DNA of 64,000 nt, from the NCBI RefSeq assembly GCF_014925385.1, contig NZ_JACSDK010000008.1, positions 244,694 to 308,693 on the forward strand, read 5' to 3'. The notes beneath the pieces were generated by a model. It did not search any database. It was not told the origin of the DNA and saw only the letters and a program-made list of their open reading frames with translations. Shown here one piece after another: positions 38,081-46,833 of the stretch (position 1 is the first letter of the stretch; every line of letters begins with the position of its first letter). This stretch comes from Pelagibius marinus (GTDB lineage: Bacteria; Pseudomonadota; Alphaproteobacteria; Kiloniellales; Kiloniellaceae). The position numbers and the translations under genes are program-made.

Positions 38081-39310
38081 TTAATGCGATGCGGCGGAGA
38101 GCATGACCTGCAGCAGGACGTTGGCCCCGGCGGCGATCTCCGCCGGCGCGGTGTATTCCCTGACATTGTGGCTGATGCCGTCCTTTGAAGGGACGAAGAT
38201 CATGGCGGTGGGACAGTTGGGCGCGAACATCTGGGCGTCGTGGCCGGCGCCCGAGGGCATGCGCTTCACCGAGCAGCCCAGGCCGGCGGCGGTCTCCGCC
38301 ACCAGGTCGATCATTTCCGGGTCGAAGTCGACGGGCTCGAAGCGCGCCAGGGGCCGGGCGGTGATCTCGACACCCTCGGCCTGCGCCAGTTCGCGCAGCT
38401 TTTCGGCCATCATCCCCTCGGCCTGCTGCAGCTTGGCCTCGTCGGTGTTGCGCAGGTCGACCGTCACCTTGGCGCGCCGCGCGATGACGTTCACAAGATT
38501 GGGCTCCAGCTCGATGACGCCCACGGTGGCGACCTGGTCGCCGCCCATGTCGCGGGCGATCTGCCGCGCCGTGGTGGCGATGGCCGCGGCGACATAGCCC
38601 GCGTCGTGGCGCAGGCGCATGGGGGTCGTGCCGGCGTGGTTGGAGGTGCCGGCGATGGTGTATTCGGTCCAGGAGATGCCCTGCACGCCGGTGACGGCGC
38701 CGATCTCGACGCCCTCCTCTTCCAGCACCGGGCCCTGCTCCACGTGCAGCTCGAAGAAGGCCTTTGCGCGGAAGCCGCCGACCGGCGCCTCGCCGGCATA
38801 GCCGATCTGCGCCAGGTCGTCGCCCACCATGGTGCCGTCGATGCCCCGGGTCGCGAGGCAGTCGTCCAGGGAGAGCGCGCCCTGGTGCACGCCGCTGCCC
38901 ATCATGTCGGGGGCGAAGCGCGCGCCTTCCTCGTTGGTGAAGAAGCCGACAGCCAGCGGATGGCGGGTCGTCACCCCAGCGTCGTTCAGGGACTCGACGA
39001 CCTCCAGCCCGGCGAGGACGCCCAGGTTGCCGTCGTAGAGCCCGCCGGTGGCCACGGTATCGATGTGGGAGCCGGTCATGACCGGCGGTCCGTCGGTCTC
39101 GCCCGGGCGCAGGCCGACCACGTTGCCGATGCGGTCGACGGTGACCTGCAGACCCAGCTCGCGCATCCAGCCGACGACGAGGTCGCGGCCGGCCTTGTCC
39201 TCGCCGGTGAGCGCCAGGCGGCAGACACCGCCGCCCTCCAGGGCGCCGACCTGCCCCAGGCGCTGAATGCGGTCCATCAGGCGGTCGAGGTCGATGCGCA
39301 GATTGCTCAT
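38081..39310 (-). CDS. M20-family amidohydrolase (N-carbamoyl-L-amino-acid hydrolase / allantoate amidohydrolase type)
   Basis: The 409-residue bizinc enzyme has the AllC/HyuC-type core: VMTGSHIDTVATGGLYDGNLG near residue 78 with metal ligands H and D, FTNEEGARFAPDMMGS with the EE dyad, ELHVEQGPVLEEEG near residue 190, GTSNHAGTTPMRLRHDA, and SGAGHDAQMFAPNCPTAMIFVPSKDGISHNVREYT at the end. The substrate could be N-carbamoyl-L-amino acids, beta-ureidopropionate or allantoate; the sequence alone does not decide. It lies between the TRAP receptor and the D-carbamoylase gene in one operon. Confidence 0.9.
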   Translation of the reverse strand: MSNLRIDLDRLMDRIQRLGQVGALEGGGVCRLALTGEDKAGRDLVVGWMRELGLQVTVDRIGNVVGLRPGETDGPPVMTGSHIDTVATGGLYDGNLGVLAGLEVVESLNDAGVTTRHPLAVGFFTNEEGARFAPDMMGSGVHQGALSLDDCLATRGIDGTMVGDDLAQIGYAGEAPVGGFRAKAFFELHVEQGPVLEEEGVEIGAVTGVQGISWTEYTIAGTSNHAGTTPMRLRHDAGYVAAAIATTARQIARDMGGDQVATVGVIELEPNLVNVIARRAKVTVDLRNTDEAKLQQAEGMMAEKLRELAQAEGVEITARPLARFEPVDFDPEMIDLVAETAAGLGCSVKRMPSGAGHDAQMFAPNCPTAMIFVPSKDGISHNVREYTAPAEIAAGANVLLQVMLSAASH

Positions 39311-39391
39311 AACGTCTCTTGTTCGCTTGCCCGCGGTGGCGGGACCGGACGCCGCGGCGCCCGGCCCCTCCCCGTGTCAGGGCGATGCGCC

Positions 39392-40435
39392 TTACATGGA
39401 GGCCTTGTCGATGGCTTCCATCATGGCGTTCAGCATGTCGACGCCTTCGGCCCCGAGGTTCTCCTCGATCAGCTTGCGCACGGCAGGCTGGGCGGCGGCG
39501 GCGAACTTCTTCTGCTCGGCCGGCGTCACCACGTTGACTTCCATCTTCTGGGCCAGCTTGGGCAGGCCGCGCTCGGAAGCCTCGATGACGCGGGAGACGC
39601 CGCGGCCGGCTTCGGTCGCGACCTCGGAGGCCCACATCACGATTTCCTGGTGCTCGGGGCTCAGGCTGTTGAAGAAGTCCTCGTTCATGGTCCAGATGTA
39701 GGGGGTGATCACGTGATTGGTGATCGAGAGGTACTTCTGGACCTCGTCGAACTTGGCGAAGGCGATGATCGGAATGGGATTCATCTGGCCGTGCGCCACG
39801 CCGGTCTGCAGCGAGGTGTAGACCTCGGCCCAGGGCAGCGGGGTCGCCTGGGCGCCTAGGGAGTCGACCATGGCCTTGTGGGTCGGCAGGGTCATGGTGC
39901 GGATCTTCAGGCCCTTCATGTCCTCCACCGTCTCGATGGGATGCTCGGAGTTGGAGAAGGCGAAGAATCCACCGGAGTCGATCATGCCCAGCACCTTCAG
40001 GCCGGTCTTGGCCTCCAGGTCGCCGGTGAACTTCTTGCCGAAGTCGCTGCGCTGGTCGATGACGCGGCTGGCCACGGCGATGTTCGGGAAGGCGAAGGGA
40101 ATGTCGAAGACGCCGACCAGCGGGTAGTGCTGGGCGATACCGCCGGCCGAGGAGATGGTCGACTCGACGATGCCGTCGCGCACCTGCTGGATGACCTCGT
40201 TGTCCTTGCCCAGCTGGCCGTTGGGATAGAGCTTCACCTCGATGTCGCCGCCGCTGGCCGATTCCACCAGCGACTTGAAGATGGCGGTCATGGCGCCGGA
40301 GTGGCTCTCGAAGGGATCGGCCGGGTTCAAGTGGCCGACTCGGATGGTCACCTCGGCGGCCAGCGCAGGACCGGCGAAGCTGGCGGCGACCAGGGCCGCC
40401 GCGGCCGTTGTCGTCAGTTTCTTCATAACTGTCAT
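39392..40435 (-). CDS. dctP: TRAP transporter substrate-binding protein (DctP)
   Basis: The 347-residue periplasmic receptor starts at ATG 40435 right after GGAGGCAAAAA. Signal peptide to about residue 27 (AAALVAASFAGPALAAE). TRAP landmarks are IRVGHLNPADPFESH, KLYPNGQLGKDNEVIQQVRDGIVE, the conserved arginine in GLKIRTMTLPTHKAMVDSLGAQATPLPWAEVYTSLQTGVAHGQMNP and the later SLSPEHQEIV helix. It feeds the DctQM permease encoded upstream. A ligand among carbamoyl or ureido acids is inferred from the operon, not from the protein. Confidence 0.92.
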   Translation of the reverse strand: MTVMKKLTTTAAAALVAASFAGPALAAEVTIRVGHLNPADPFESHSGAMTAIFKSLVESASGGDIEVKLYPNGQLGKDNEVIQQVRDGIVESTISSAGGIAQHYPLVGVFDIPFAFPNIAVASRVIDQRSDFGKKFTGDLEAKTGLKVLGMIDSGGFFAFSNSEHPIETVEDMKGLKIRTMTLPTHKAMVDSLGAQATPLPWAEVYTSLQTGVAHGQMNPIPIIAFAKFDEVQKYLSITNHVITPYIWTMNEDFFNSLSPEHQEIVMWASEVATEAGRGVSRVIEASERGLPKLAQKMEVNVVTPAEQKKFAAAAQPAVRKLIEENLGAEGVDMLNAMMEAIDKASM

Positions 40436-40499
40436 TTTTTGCCTCCTAGTTCAGTTTCTTGGGGGTTCCGGCCCCCTGGTTGACAGCGATAGCGGATAC

Positions 40500-41780
40500 C
40501 TACAGGCCGAGCAGGCGCGGCACGGCCAGGGTCATGTCCTCCCAATAGGCGACCACGAAGAGCACCAGCACCTCGGCGACCAGGAAGGGCCACAGCGAGC
40601 GGGTGATGTTCTCGATCTTCTCCTTGGTCACCGAAGCCAGCACGAAGAGGCAGGCGCCCACCGGCGGCGTCATGAGGGAGATGTTCAGAGCCAGGATGAT
40701 CATGATCCCGGCATGGACCGGATCCATGCCGATCTTCAGGGTCAGCGGCGCCAGCACCGGCGCCAGGATGATCAGCGTCGCGTTGATGTCCATGAAGAGA
40801 CCGATGAACAGCAGCAGCGCGATGATCAATCCGATGATCACCCGCGGGTCGTCGGACAGCAGGAAGAAGCTCTCGGCGACCGCCTGGGGGATCTGGTTGA
40901 AGGTCATCCACCAGCCGAGGATCGAAGCCGAGGCGATGATGAGAAAGATCACCCCGGTGATGCGCACGGTGCGCACGCACATCTCGTAGAGGTCCTGGAA
41001 GGTCAGACGGCGGTAGACCAACCCGCCGACCACCAGGGCGTAGAACACGGCGATGGAAGCGGCCTCGGTCGGCGTGGCGATGCCGCCCAGGATGGAGCCG
41101 AGGATGAAGATCGGCAGCACCAGGGCCAGCAGTGACTTGCGGAAGGCGAAGACGATCTCGTGCAGCTTCGGCCCGCCCTCGGCCTTGGGCAGGTTGAGGC
41201 GCTTGCCCAGCAGCCCGATCACCCCCATGCAGATGGCGCAGATAAGCAGGCCCGGCACGATGCCGGCGGCGAAAAGCCCGGCGATGGAAACCCCCATGAT
41301 GGAGCCGTAGATGACCATCAGGGTCGAGGGCGGGATGGTCGGGCCGATGATCGAGCCGGCCGCCGTCACCGCGCAGGCGAAGGGCTTGGTGTAGCCCTGC
41401 TTCACCATGGCCGGCACCAGGGTGTTGCCGAAGGCCGCCGCGTCGGCGGTGGCCGCGCCGGTGATCCCGGCGAACATCACCGAGGCCACCATGTTGGAGT
41501 GCGCCATGCCGCCGCGCATCCAGCCGACCAGCGCCGCGGCGAACTGCACCAGGCTGGTGGTGATGCCGGAGCGGTTCATGATCTCCCCGGCCAGGATGAA
41601 AAAGGGCATGGCCAGGAAGGGAAAGAGGTCGAGGCCGGCGAACATGCGGTCCGGCGCCATCATCAGGAAGCGCCCGCCGCCCATGTCGAAGATGCCGACC
41701 ATGCCGGCGATGCCCAGGGCGAAGCCGACCGGCATGCCGAGGACGAGAAGACCGAAGAAAGCGACGGCGACCCAGATCAT
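40500..41780 (-). CDS. dctM: TRAP transporter large permease (DctM)
   Basis: The 426-residue membrane protein has about twelve hydrophobic helices and canonical DctM segments: MPVGFALGIAGMVGI, FPFLAMPFFILAGEIMNRSGI, SVMFAGITGAATADAAAFG, GSIIGPTIPPSTLMVIYG and the late MDINATLIILAPVLAPL / NISLMTPPVGACLFVLASV. It carries the sodium-driven transport path. It starts 4 bases after the DctQ stop and is followed by dctP, giving the order Q-M-P. Confidence 0.95.
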   Translation of the reverse strand: MIWVAVAFFGLLVLGMPVGFALGIAGMVGIFDMGGGRFLMMAPDRMFAGLDLFPFLAMPFFILAGEIMNRSGITTSLVQFAAALVGWMRGGMAHSNMVASVMFAGITGAATADAAAFGNTLVPAMVKQGYTKPFACAVTAAGSIIGPTIPPSTLMVIYGSIMGVSIAGLFAAGIVPGLLICAICMGVIGLLGKRLNLPKAEGGPKLHEIVFAFRKSLLALVLPIFILGSILGGIATPTEAASIAVFYALVVGGLVYRRLTFQDLYEMCVRTVRITGVIFLIIASASILGWWMTFNQIPQAVAESFFLLSDDPRVIIGLIIALLLFIGLFMDINATLIILAPVLAPLTLKIGMDPVHAGIMIILALNISLMTPPVGACLFVLASVTKEKIENITRSLWPFLVAEVLVLFVVAYWEDMTLAVPRLLGL

Positions 41781-41784
41781 CGTG

Positions 41785-42303
41785 TCAAAGCTCCACCCGC
41801 TCGGCGGCGGTGATGCCGTCCTCGGAAAAGAAGTCGTGGATGGCGACCAGCATCAGCTGGACGCAGGCAAGGCCGGCGGCGAGCGGCACGCCGATGAAGG
41901 GGTAGGCCTTGGGCAGGCCGCCGATCATGGTGTAGCGGCTGAAGCCGCGCTCGACGAAGTCGAGGCCGTAGACGGCGATGACCGCGAAGAAGCCGAAGGC
42001 GATGATGTCGAAGGCGACGGCCAGCCACTTGCGCAGCCCCGGCGGGAACTGGTCGAAGACCACCAGCATGCCGATGTGCTCGCGGTGGCTGATGCCGCTG
42101 GAGACGGCCAGCAGGGCCGCCCAGATCATCAGGTAGCGGGCCAGTTCCTCGGTGAAGGTCCAGCTGACCGGCAGGATGTAGCGCACCAGGACGCCGAGCC
42201 AGACATCGAGGATGAGCAGCACCAGCAGCAGCACGCAGAAGCGCTCCACCAGCCAGTTCAGCCGGCGGCTCGCTCGTATGGCTTTTCGATCGAGATCCCG
42301 CAA
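41785..42303 (-). CDS. dctQ: TRAP transporter small permease (DctQ)
   Basis: The 172-residue membrane protein has four hydrophobic helices with the DctQ core VRYILPVSWTFTEELARYLMIWAALLAVSSGISHREHIGM (roughly residues 40-80), including the conserved EELARY and aromatic pattern. It begins the transporter-amidohydrolase operon. The divergent RpiR gene starts 164 bases away. Confidence 0.93.
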   Translation of the reverse strand: MRDLDRKAIRASRRLNWLVERFCVLLLVLLILDVWLGVLVRYILPVSWTFTEELARYLMIWAALLAVSSGISHREHIGMLVVFDQFPPGLRKWLAVAFDIIAFGFFAVIAVYGLDFVERGFSRYTMIGGLPKAYPFIGVPLAAGLACVQLMLVAIHDFFSEDGITAAERVEL

Positions 42304-42391
42304 TGTTGTCGCCTCACCCAGAGTTCTTGTGCCCCGGGGTTTCCTGCCCTGCCTCTACTCTGAAATTCATTTTTTGGAATGTCAAGGAACC

Positions 42392-42407
42392 TGAAACTTG
42401 AGTTTCA
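42392..42407. promoter_or_regulatory. candidate RpiR operator
   Basis: A perfect palindrome TGAAACT-TG-AGTTTCA sits between the divergent TRAP operon and the RpiR gene. A second shorter palindrome TGAAATTCA lies at 42361-42369, sharing the TGAAA half-site. Both are in the only AT-rich stretch of the intergenic region. Assignment to the adjacent regulator is by position. Confidence 0.55.
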
Positions 42408-42467
42408 ACCCCCGGACGCCTAACCTGGGGACAATTCACCGGAGCCACAGGACCCGGACCCGAGAAA

Positions 42468-43397
42468 ATGGCCGGCAAGAAAACCCGCCGCAGCCCGCCG
42501 AACGGCGCTGCCGCCGCGCGCAACGGCAAGCAGGCCGCCGTGCCCGACAGCCCCCACGGCGCCTCCGTCGAGAGCCGCATCCAGGCGAGCTATGGTGAAC
42601 TGCCCGAGAGCGAGCGCCGCATCGCCGACCTGATCCTGGAATTTCCCGGCGAGATGGCCGCCTACTCCGCCACCGAGCTGGCCGAGCTCTCGGGCGGCTC
42701 CAAGGCCGCGGTGACACGGCTGGTGCAGCGCATCGGCTTTGCCAACTACGACGAAGCGCGCCGCGCCGCCCGCGATGCCCAGAGCTGGGGCTCGCCGCTC
42801 TACCTGATGCAGCGCGAAACGAAGAAATCCGGCTTCAGCGCGCGGGTGCGTGAGCACATCGAACAGGACCTGCAGAACATTTCCTTCACCCTGGAGGGGC
42901 TGCGCGCCGATGCCTTCAACGAGATGGTGGCGGCGATCTGCAAGGCGCGCCGCGTTTTCCTGCTCGGCTACCGCAACAGCCACTACCTGGCCGGCTACGC
43001 GCGCTGGCAGATCATCCAGGGGCGCGGCGACGTCTACCTGCTTCCCGCCGCCGGCGAGACCATCGCCGAGGAGATCGCCGACTTCTCCGCCGAGGACCTG
43101 CTGATCGTCATCGGCTTCCGCCGCCGCCTGCCCCAGGTGCCCCAGGCCATGGCCGCCGCCGCCGCCGCGGGCACGCGCATCCTCTACATCACCGACCGCG
43201 CCGCCAAGCCGTCACCCCACGCCACCTGGACCATCCCCTGCGGCGTGCGCGGCATGGACTTCTTCGACCGCTACGCCGCGGCCATGTCGCTGCTGCACTT
43301 CCTCTGCGTAGCGGTGATGGAGAAGCTCGGCGCCGGCGGCCGCGGCCGCCTGCAGCACATCGAAAAGCTGCACGAAGACCTGCACGACTTCGATTGA
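42468..43397 (+). CDS. MurR/RpiR-family transcriptional regulator
   Basis: The 309-residue regulator has an N-terminal HTH_6 domain (residues 28-105; RIQASYGELPESERRIADLILEFPGEMAAYSATELAELSGGSKAAVTRLVQRIGFANYDEARRAARD) and a C-terminal SIS domain (about residues 150-285; RVFLLGYRNSHYLAGYARWQI). The basic N-terminal tail is variable. Such proteins sense phosphosugars or amino-sugar-like ligands and control adjacent catabolic operons. Its divergent orientation strongly suggests control of the TRAP/carbamoylase operon. Confidence 0.92.
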   Translation: MAGKKTRRSPPNGAAAARNGKQAAVPDSPHGASVESRIQASYGELPESERRIADLILEFPGEMAAYSATELAELSGGSKAAVTRLVQRIGFANYDEARRAARDAQSWGSPLYLMQRETKKSGFSARVREHIEQDLQNISFTLEGLRADAFNEMVAAICKARRVFLLGYRNSHYLAGYARWQIIQGRGDVYLLPAAGETIAEEIADFSAEDLLIVIGFRRRLPQVPQAMAAAAAAGTRILYITDRAAKPSPHATWTIPCGVRGMDFFDRYAAAMSLLHFLCVAVMEKLGAGGRGRLQHIEKLHEDLHDFD

Positions 43398-43414
43398 GGA
43401 CGTGGTGCTGCCGC

Positions 43415-43960
43415 TCAGGTGATCGACTGATAGGCGTACCAGTGGTCGTTGATGCGGCAATAGACATCGGCATAGCCTCTTTCCCGCGCAGTCTCCAGCC
43501 AGCCGAGCGCTCGCTCGTCGCAACTATCGAATACCTCGACGCCTTTCTCGACGACCTCCCCACGGACGAAATGCTCGAAGTAGACCAAGCCAACAACGCC
43601 GCCGCTGACCGCCAGACCGTAGGTTTCAATAATCACCTTGATCACGTCCGAGCCGTCTCTGAACAGAGTGGTGAGTATAACGATTTCGACAGGGACCGAA
43701 CGCCGCAGCTTCTCCAGAAACGCGGTGTTTTCCGGCCTCGTGGCGGCCTCGTCGAATTCCGGAATGCGTCGCACCTCAGTGAATGAGCCGGGATAGTGTT
43801 TCCGGATGCCTTCGAAGACTTGCTGGTTCTCCCCGTAAAGCCGGGCAGCATCGAGGATGTCGCGCTGTTGAGAAAACAGACTCCACCCCCCGACAAGCGT
43901 CAGACATGCCGTGAGAATGACACCCCCGCCGACGCGTCTGAACCATTCCGCTCGCCGCAT
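43415..43960 (-). CDS. membrane-anchored hypothetical protein
   Basis: The 181-residue protein has one hydrophobic anchor near the N-terminus (residues 10-28, GGGVILTACLTLVGGWSLF) and a possible second one near residues 115-130 (AVSGGVVGLVYFEHFV). The rest is hydrophilic and begins QQRDILDAARLYGENQQVFEGIRKHYPGSF. No family is recognised. It is convergent with the RpiR gene, 17 bases apart, and may be unrelated to that operon. The codon pattern agrees with coding, but it is less GC-biased than neighbours. Confidence 0.6.
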   Translation of the reverse strand: MRRAEWFRRVGGGVILTACLTLVGGWSLFSQQRDILDAARLYGENQQVFEGIRKHYPGSFTEVRRIPEFDEAATRPENTAFLEKLRRSVPVEIVILTTLFRDGSDVIKVIIETYGLAVSGGVVGLVYFEHFVRGEVVEKGVEVFDSCDERALGWLETARERGYADVYCRINDHWYAYQSIT

Positions 43961-44056
43961 GACGGCTCCTTCGCAGCAGTTCGTAACCCTGCTTGCATAT
44001 GGGTACCAGGTGTCGATTTTGAGGCAGGCGGAAAGGCTCGTTGCCGGTTTTTCGCC

Positions 44057-45466
44057 TCAATCAGCGAGGAAACGGCCGGGGCGGTGGTCCGTCATCGCGC
44101 CTGCCTCGTAGGTCGTCTCGCCGTTGACCAGCACCATGTCGATGCCGGCGGCGGGTTCCTCGGGATCGTCGTAGGTCGCGCGGTCCAGCACCGTCGCCGG
44201 GTCGAAGAGCACCAGGTCGGCGTGATAGCCCGGCTTCACCAGGCCGCGGTCTTTCAGGCCCAGCACCCCGGCGGTCTGCCCGGTCATCTTGGCGACCGCC
44301 TGCTCCAAAGAAAGATCGCCGCGCTCGCGCACGTAGTGGCCGAGCACCCGCGGGAAGGTGCCCCAGAGGCGCGGGTGCGGGCGCTTGTCGTGGGGCAGGC
44401 CGTCGGAGCCGACGAGGCTGGGCGGAAAGGTGAGGATGCGCCGCAGGTCGGCTTCGTCCATCTGGTGATAGATGCCGCCGCCGGGGCGCAGACGCTCCAT
44501 GGCCGTGGCCTGGTCGCAACCCCACGCGGCGGCGATCTCCGCCACGTCGCGGCCCGCCATTTCCGGGTGACTGTCGGACCAAGACACCGTGACCTTGCTC
44601 GACTGCCTGGCGAAGGAGGCCAGCAGCACGGTGGAACTGGCGGTATAGGGATAGAGGTCGAGGTCGATGCTCAAGGTCTCGCGCGCCTCGGCGATCATCG
44701 CCAGGGTCGTCGCCGAGAGCCCGAAGTTGCCCTCCCCGCAGCACTTGTGGTGGGAGATCAGGGTGCGCACGCCGCTTTGCCGCGCGATGGAAATCGTCTC
44801 CGCCACCGAGGCGACCACGCCGTTGGCCTCGTCGCGCATGTGCGTGGTGAAGAGCCGCCCGGCGGCTGCCACGTCGCGCGCCAGGGCGACAACCTCCGAG
44901 GTCGGGGCGTAGCGCGAGGGCGGATAGGCAAGGCCGGTGGAAAGCCCCAGCGCCCCGGCCTCCAGCGCCTCGGCCAGGTCGGCGCGCATGGCGGCGATCT
45001 CAGACTCGCTTGCCGGGCGCTCCAGCTCGTCCATGGTCCGCGCGCGCAGGGTCATGTGGCCGACCAGGGCGGCGACGTTCACCGGCCCCGGCGCCTCTTC
45101 CACCCGGGCGCGGTAGTCGGCGAAGCGTGGAAAGGCGAAATCCCCCGGCTTGCCCAACAGGTTGATCGGCGGAATGACTTCCCCGTTTCCACGAACCGGG
45201 CTGGGCGCCAGGCTGACGCCGCAGTTGCCGACCACCACGGTGGTCACGCCCTGGCTCACCTTGGGGAGGCTCAGCTTTGCATCCAGGGCCGCGCGGTCGT
45301 CATGGGTGTGCACGTCGATGAAGCCCGGCGCCAGAACCCGCCCGGCGCCCTCGATCACCTCGTCGGCCTCGCCTTCGAGGGCCGGCTCGACGGCGGCGAT
45401 GCGGTCCCCGGCCAGCGCGACGTCGGCGGTAAAACCCGCCGCGCCGCTGCCGTCGATGACGTTCAC
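44057..45466 (-). CDS. D-aminoacylase / N-acyl-D-amino-acid deacylase
   Basis: The protein has 469 residues from GTG 45466; homology extends about 10 residues upstream (IAHWDRLFRNVNVIDGSG), so the true start may be a rare AUC at 45496 (see findings). The amidohydrolase metal site is visible: DVHTHDD near residue 54, GNCGVS near 84, HMRDEANG near 215, SHHKCCGEGNFG near 245, SDGLPHDKRPHPRLWGTFPR near 360. It removes acyl groups from N-acyl-D-amino acids, producing D-amino acids. Together with the D-carbamoylase upstream on the chromosome it points to D-amino-acid salvage. The gene is transcribed alone. Confidence 0.9.
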   Translation of the reverse strand: MNVIDGSGAAGFTADVALAGDRIAAVEPALEGEADEVIEGAGRVLAPGFIDVHTHDDRAALDAKLSLPKVSQGVTTVVVGNCGVSLAPSPVRGNGEVIPPINLLGKPGDFAFPRFADYRARVEEAPGPVNVAALVGHMTLRARTMDELERPASESEIAAMRADLAEALEAGALGLSTGLAYPPSRYAPTSEVVALARDVAAAGRLFTTHMRDEANGVVASVAETISIARQSGVRTLISHHKCCGEGNFGLSATTLAMIAEARETLSIDLDLYPYTASSTVLLASFARQSSKVTVSWSDSHPEMAGRDVAEIAAAWGCDQATAMERLRPGGGIYHQMDEADLRRILTFPPSLVGSDGLPHDKRPHPRLWGTFPRVLGHYVRERGDLSLEQAVAKMTGQTAGVLGLKDRGLVKPGYHADLVLFDPATVLDRATYDDPEEPAAGIDMVLVNGETTYEAGAMTDHRPGRFLAD

Positions 45467-45715
45467 GTTCCTGAACAGCCTATCCCAGTGCGCGATGGTC
45501 CTTTACTCCCTCGATGCGGTCGGCCCGGAGGGAGATGATAGCCTTTTCGTGCGCGTCCGGGGAAAGGGGTATCCCTTTCTCCGCGTTAACGGATTTCTGC
45601 CAAAATTCTGCCATGGTCGGGGGGCAGATTGGGCGGGCCGCAAACATTATTGCTCCTACCACCCCGCGGGCCCCCAGGGCCGGCGCAGAACCGTTTTTTT
45701 CAGGAAGCCCTCAGC

Positions 45716-46714
45716 ATGGGAAAGATCTTCGCCATCATCGGAGGCCTGCTGGTGACCGTGATCGTCGCGGGCATCGCCTTCACGATCCACGAGACCGGGG
45801 TGCGCGACGCCAAGAAGCACCCGGCGGTCTTCGACTTCGCGGCCAAGGACGTCGACACGGTCACCATCGAGGGGCCCGACGCCACGCAGCTCACCCTGCG
45901 GCGCAGCGGCGGCGGCTGGACCCTGACCGACCTGGACGACTTCCCGGCCGAGGCGCGCAAGGTGGACGACATGCTGGCCCGCCTGCTGCAGGTCGAGCGG
46001 CACCTGCCGGTCGCCTCGGACCCCCAGGCCCTGATCGGCTTCAAGCTGGCCGACGACGACTTCGAGCGCCGCCTCACCCTGTCCGGCGGCGGCAAAACCC
46101 TGGCGACGGTCTACATCGGCACGCCGGAGGGCCCGCGCCAGGTGCACCTGCGCCTGGCCGGCGAGGACACCGGCTATTCGGTGCACTTCGGCCTCTACGA
46201 CGCCTCGGTCGACAACGACGACTGGTTCGACCGCGGCTTCCTGCAGGTCGCCAAGCAGGACATCGCCGCCATCCAGGTGAACGGCCTGCGCCTGGCGTCC
46301 GATGCCGCCGCGGCGGAGGGCTGGCGGCTCGACCCGGCCCCCGTCGACGGCGACGAGGCTCCGGCGCTGGACGCGAAGGCTGCCGACCGCCTGGCCGGCC
46401 TGCTCGCCGAGCTGCGCGTCGAGTCCTTCCGCGCCGACGAGGCCCAGCCGGACTACGCCCTCGACACGCCGCAGCTGACCCTCACCATGACCCGCCGGGA
46501 CGGCAAGGCGGTCACCTATCTGCTGGGCCGCGGCGACCTGCAGAAGGACTTCTCCCTCAAGGTCTCGACCCGCCCGGAGCATTTCCGCCTCTCGGTCTAC
46601 GCGGCCACCAAGCTCCTCCACGCCGCCGCCCGCGACGCCCTGCTGCCGCCTGCCGGCGACCATCACGCCGCCGCCAGGGTCACCGACAAGGCCGCGGTCA
46701 GCAGCCACAACTGA
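45716..46714 (+). CDS. DUF4340 domain protein with N-terminal anchor
   Basis: The 332-residue protein starts at ATG 45716 behind CAGGAAG. The first 30 residues form a signal anchor (IFAIIGGLLVTVIVAGIAFTI), then the DUF4340 fold: AAKDVDTVTIEGPDATQLTLRRSGGGWTLTDL, then ARLLQVERHLPVASDPQALIGFKLA. DUF4340 occurs in gliding-motility and ABC-type gene clusters elsewhere, but no ABC genes are present here. The C-terminal half holds a second copy of the strand pattern. Function unknown. Confidence 0.8.
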   Translation: MGKIFAIIGGLLVTVIVAGIAFTIHETGVRDAKKHPAVFDFAAKDVDTVTIEGPDATQLTLRRSGGGWTLTDLDDFPAEARKVDDMLARLLQVERHLPVASDPQALIGFKLADDDFERRLTLSGGGKTLATVYIGTPEGPRQVHLRLAGEDTGYSVHFGLYDASVDNDDWFDRGFLQVAKQDIAAIQVNGLRLASDAAAAEGWRLDPAPVDGDEAPALDAKAADRLAGLLAELRVESFRADEAQPDYALDTPQLTLTMTRRDGKAVTYLLGRGDLQKDFSLKVSTRPEHFRLSVYAATKLLHAAARDALLPPAGDHHAAARVTDKAAVSSHN

Positions 46715-46833
46715 TCTCCTCTTTCCTCGCTACGTGACTGTCGGGGTGTTGTCAGTTGCAATCCCCCGGCGATGGCCCGAGGCTGGCCGGCCCCAAGACT
46801 GCGGGGGCGGTCATCAGGAGAGGGAGAGCGGCG

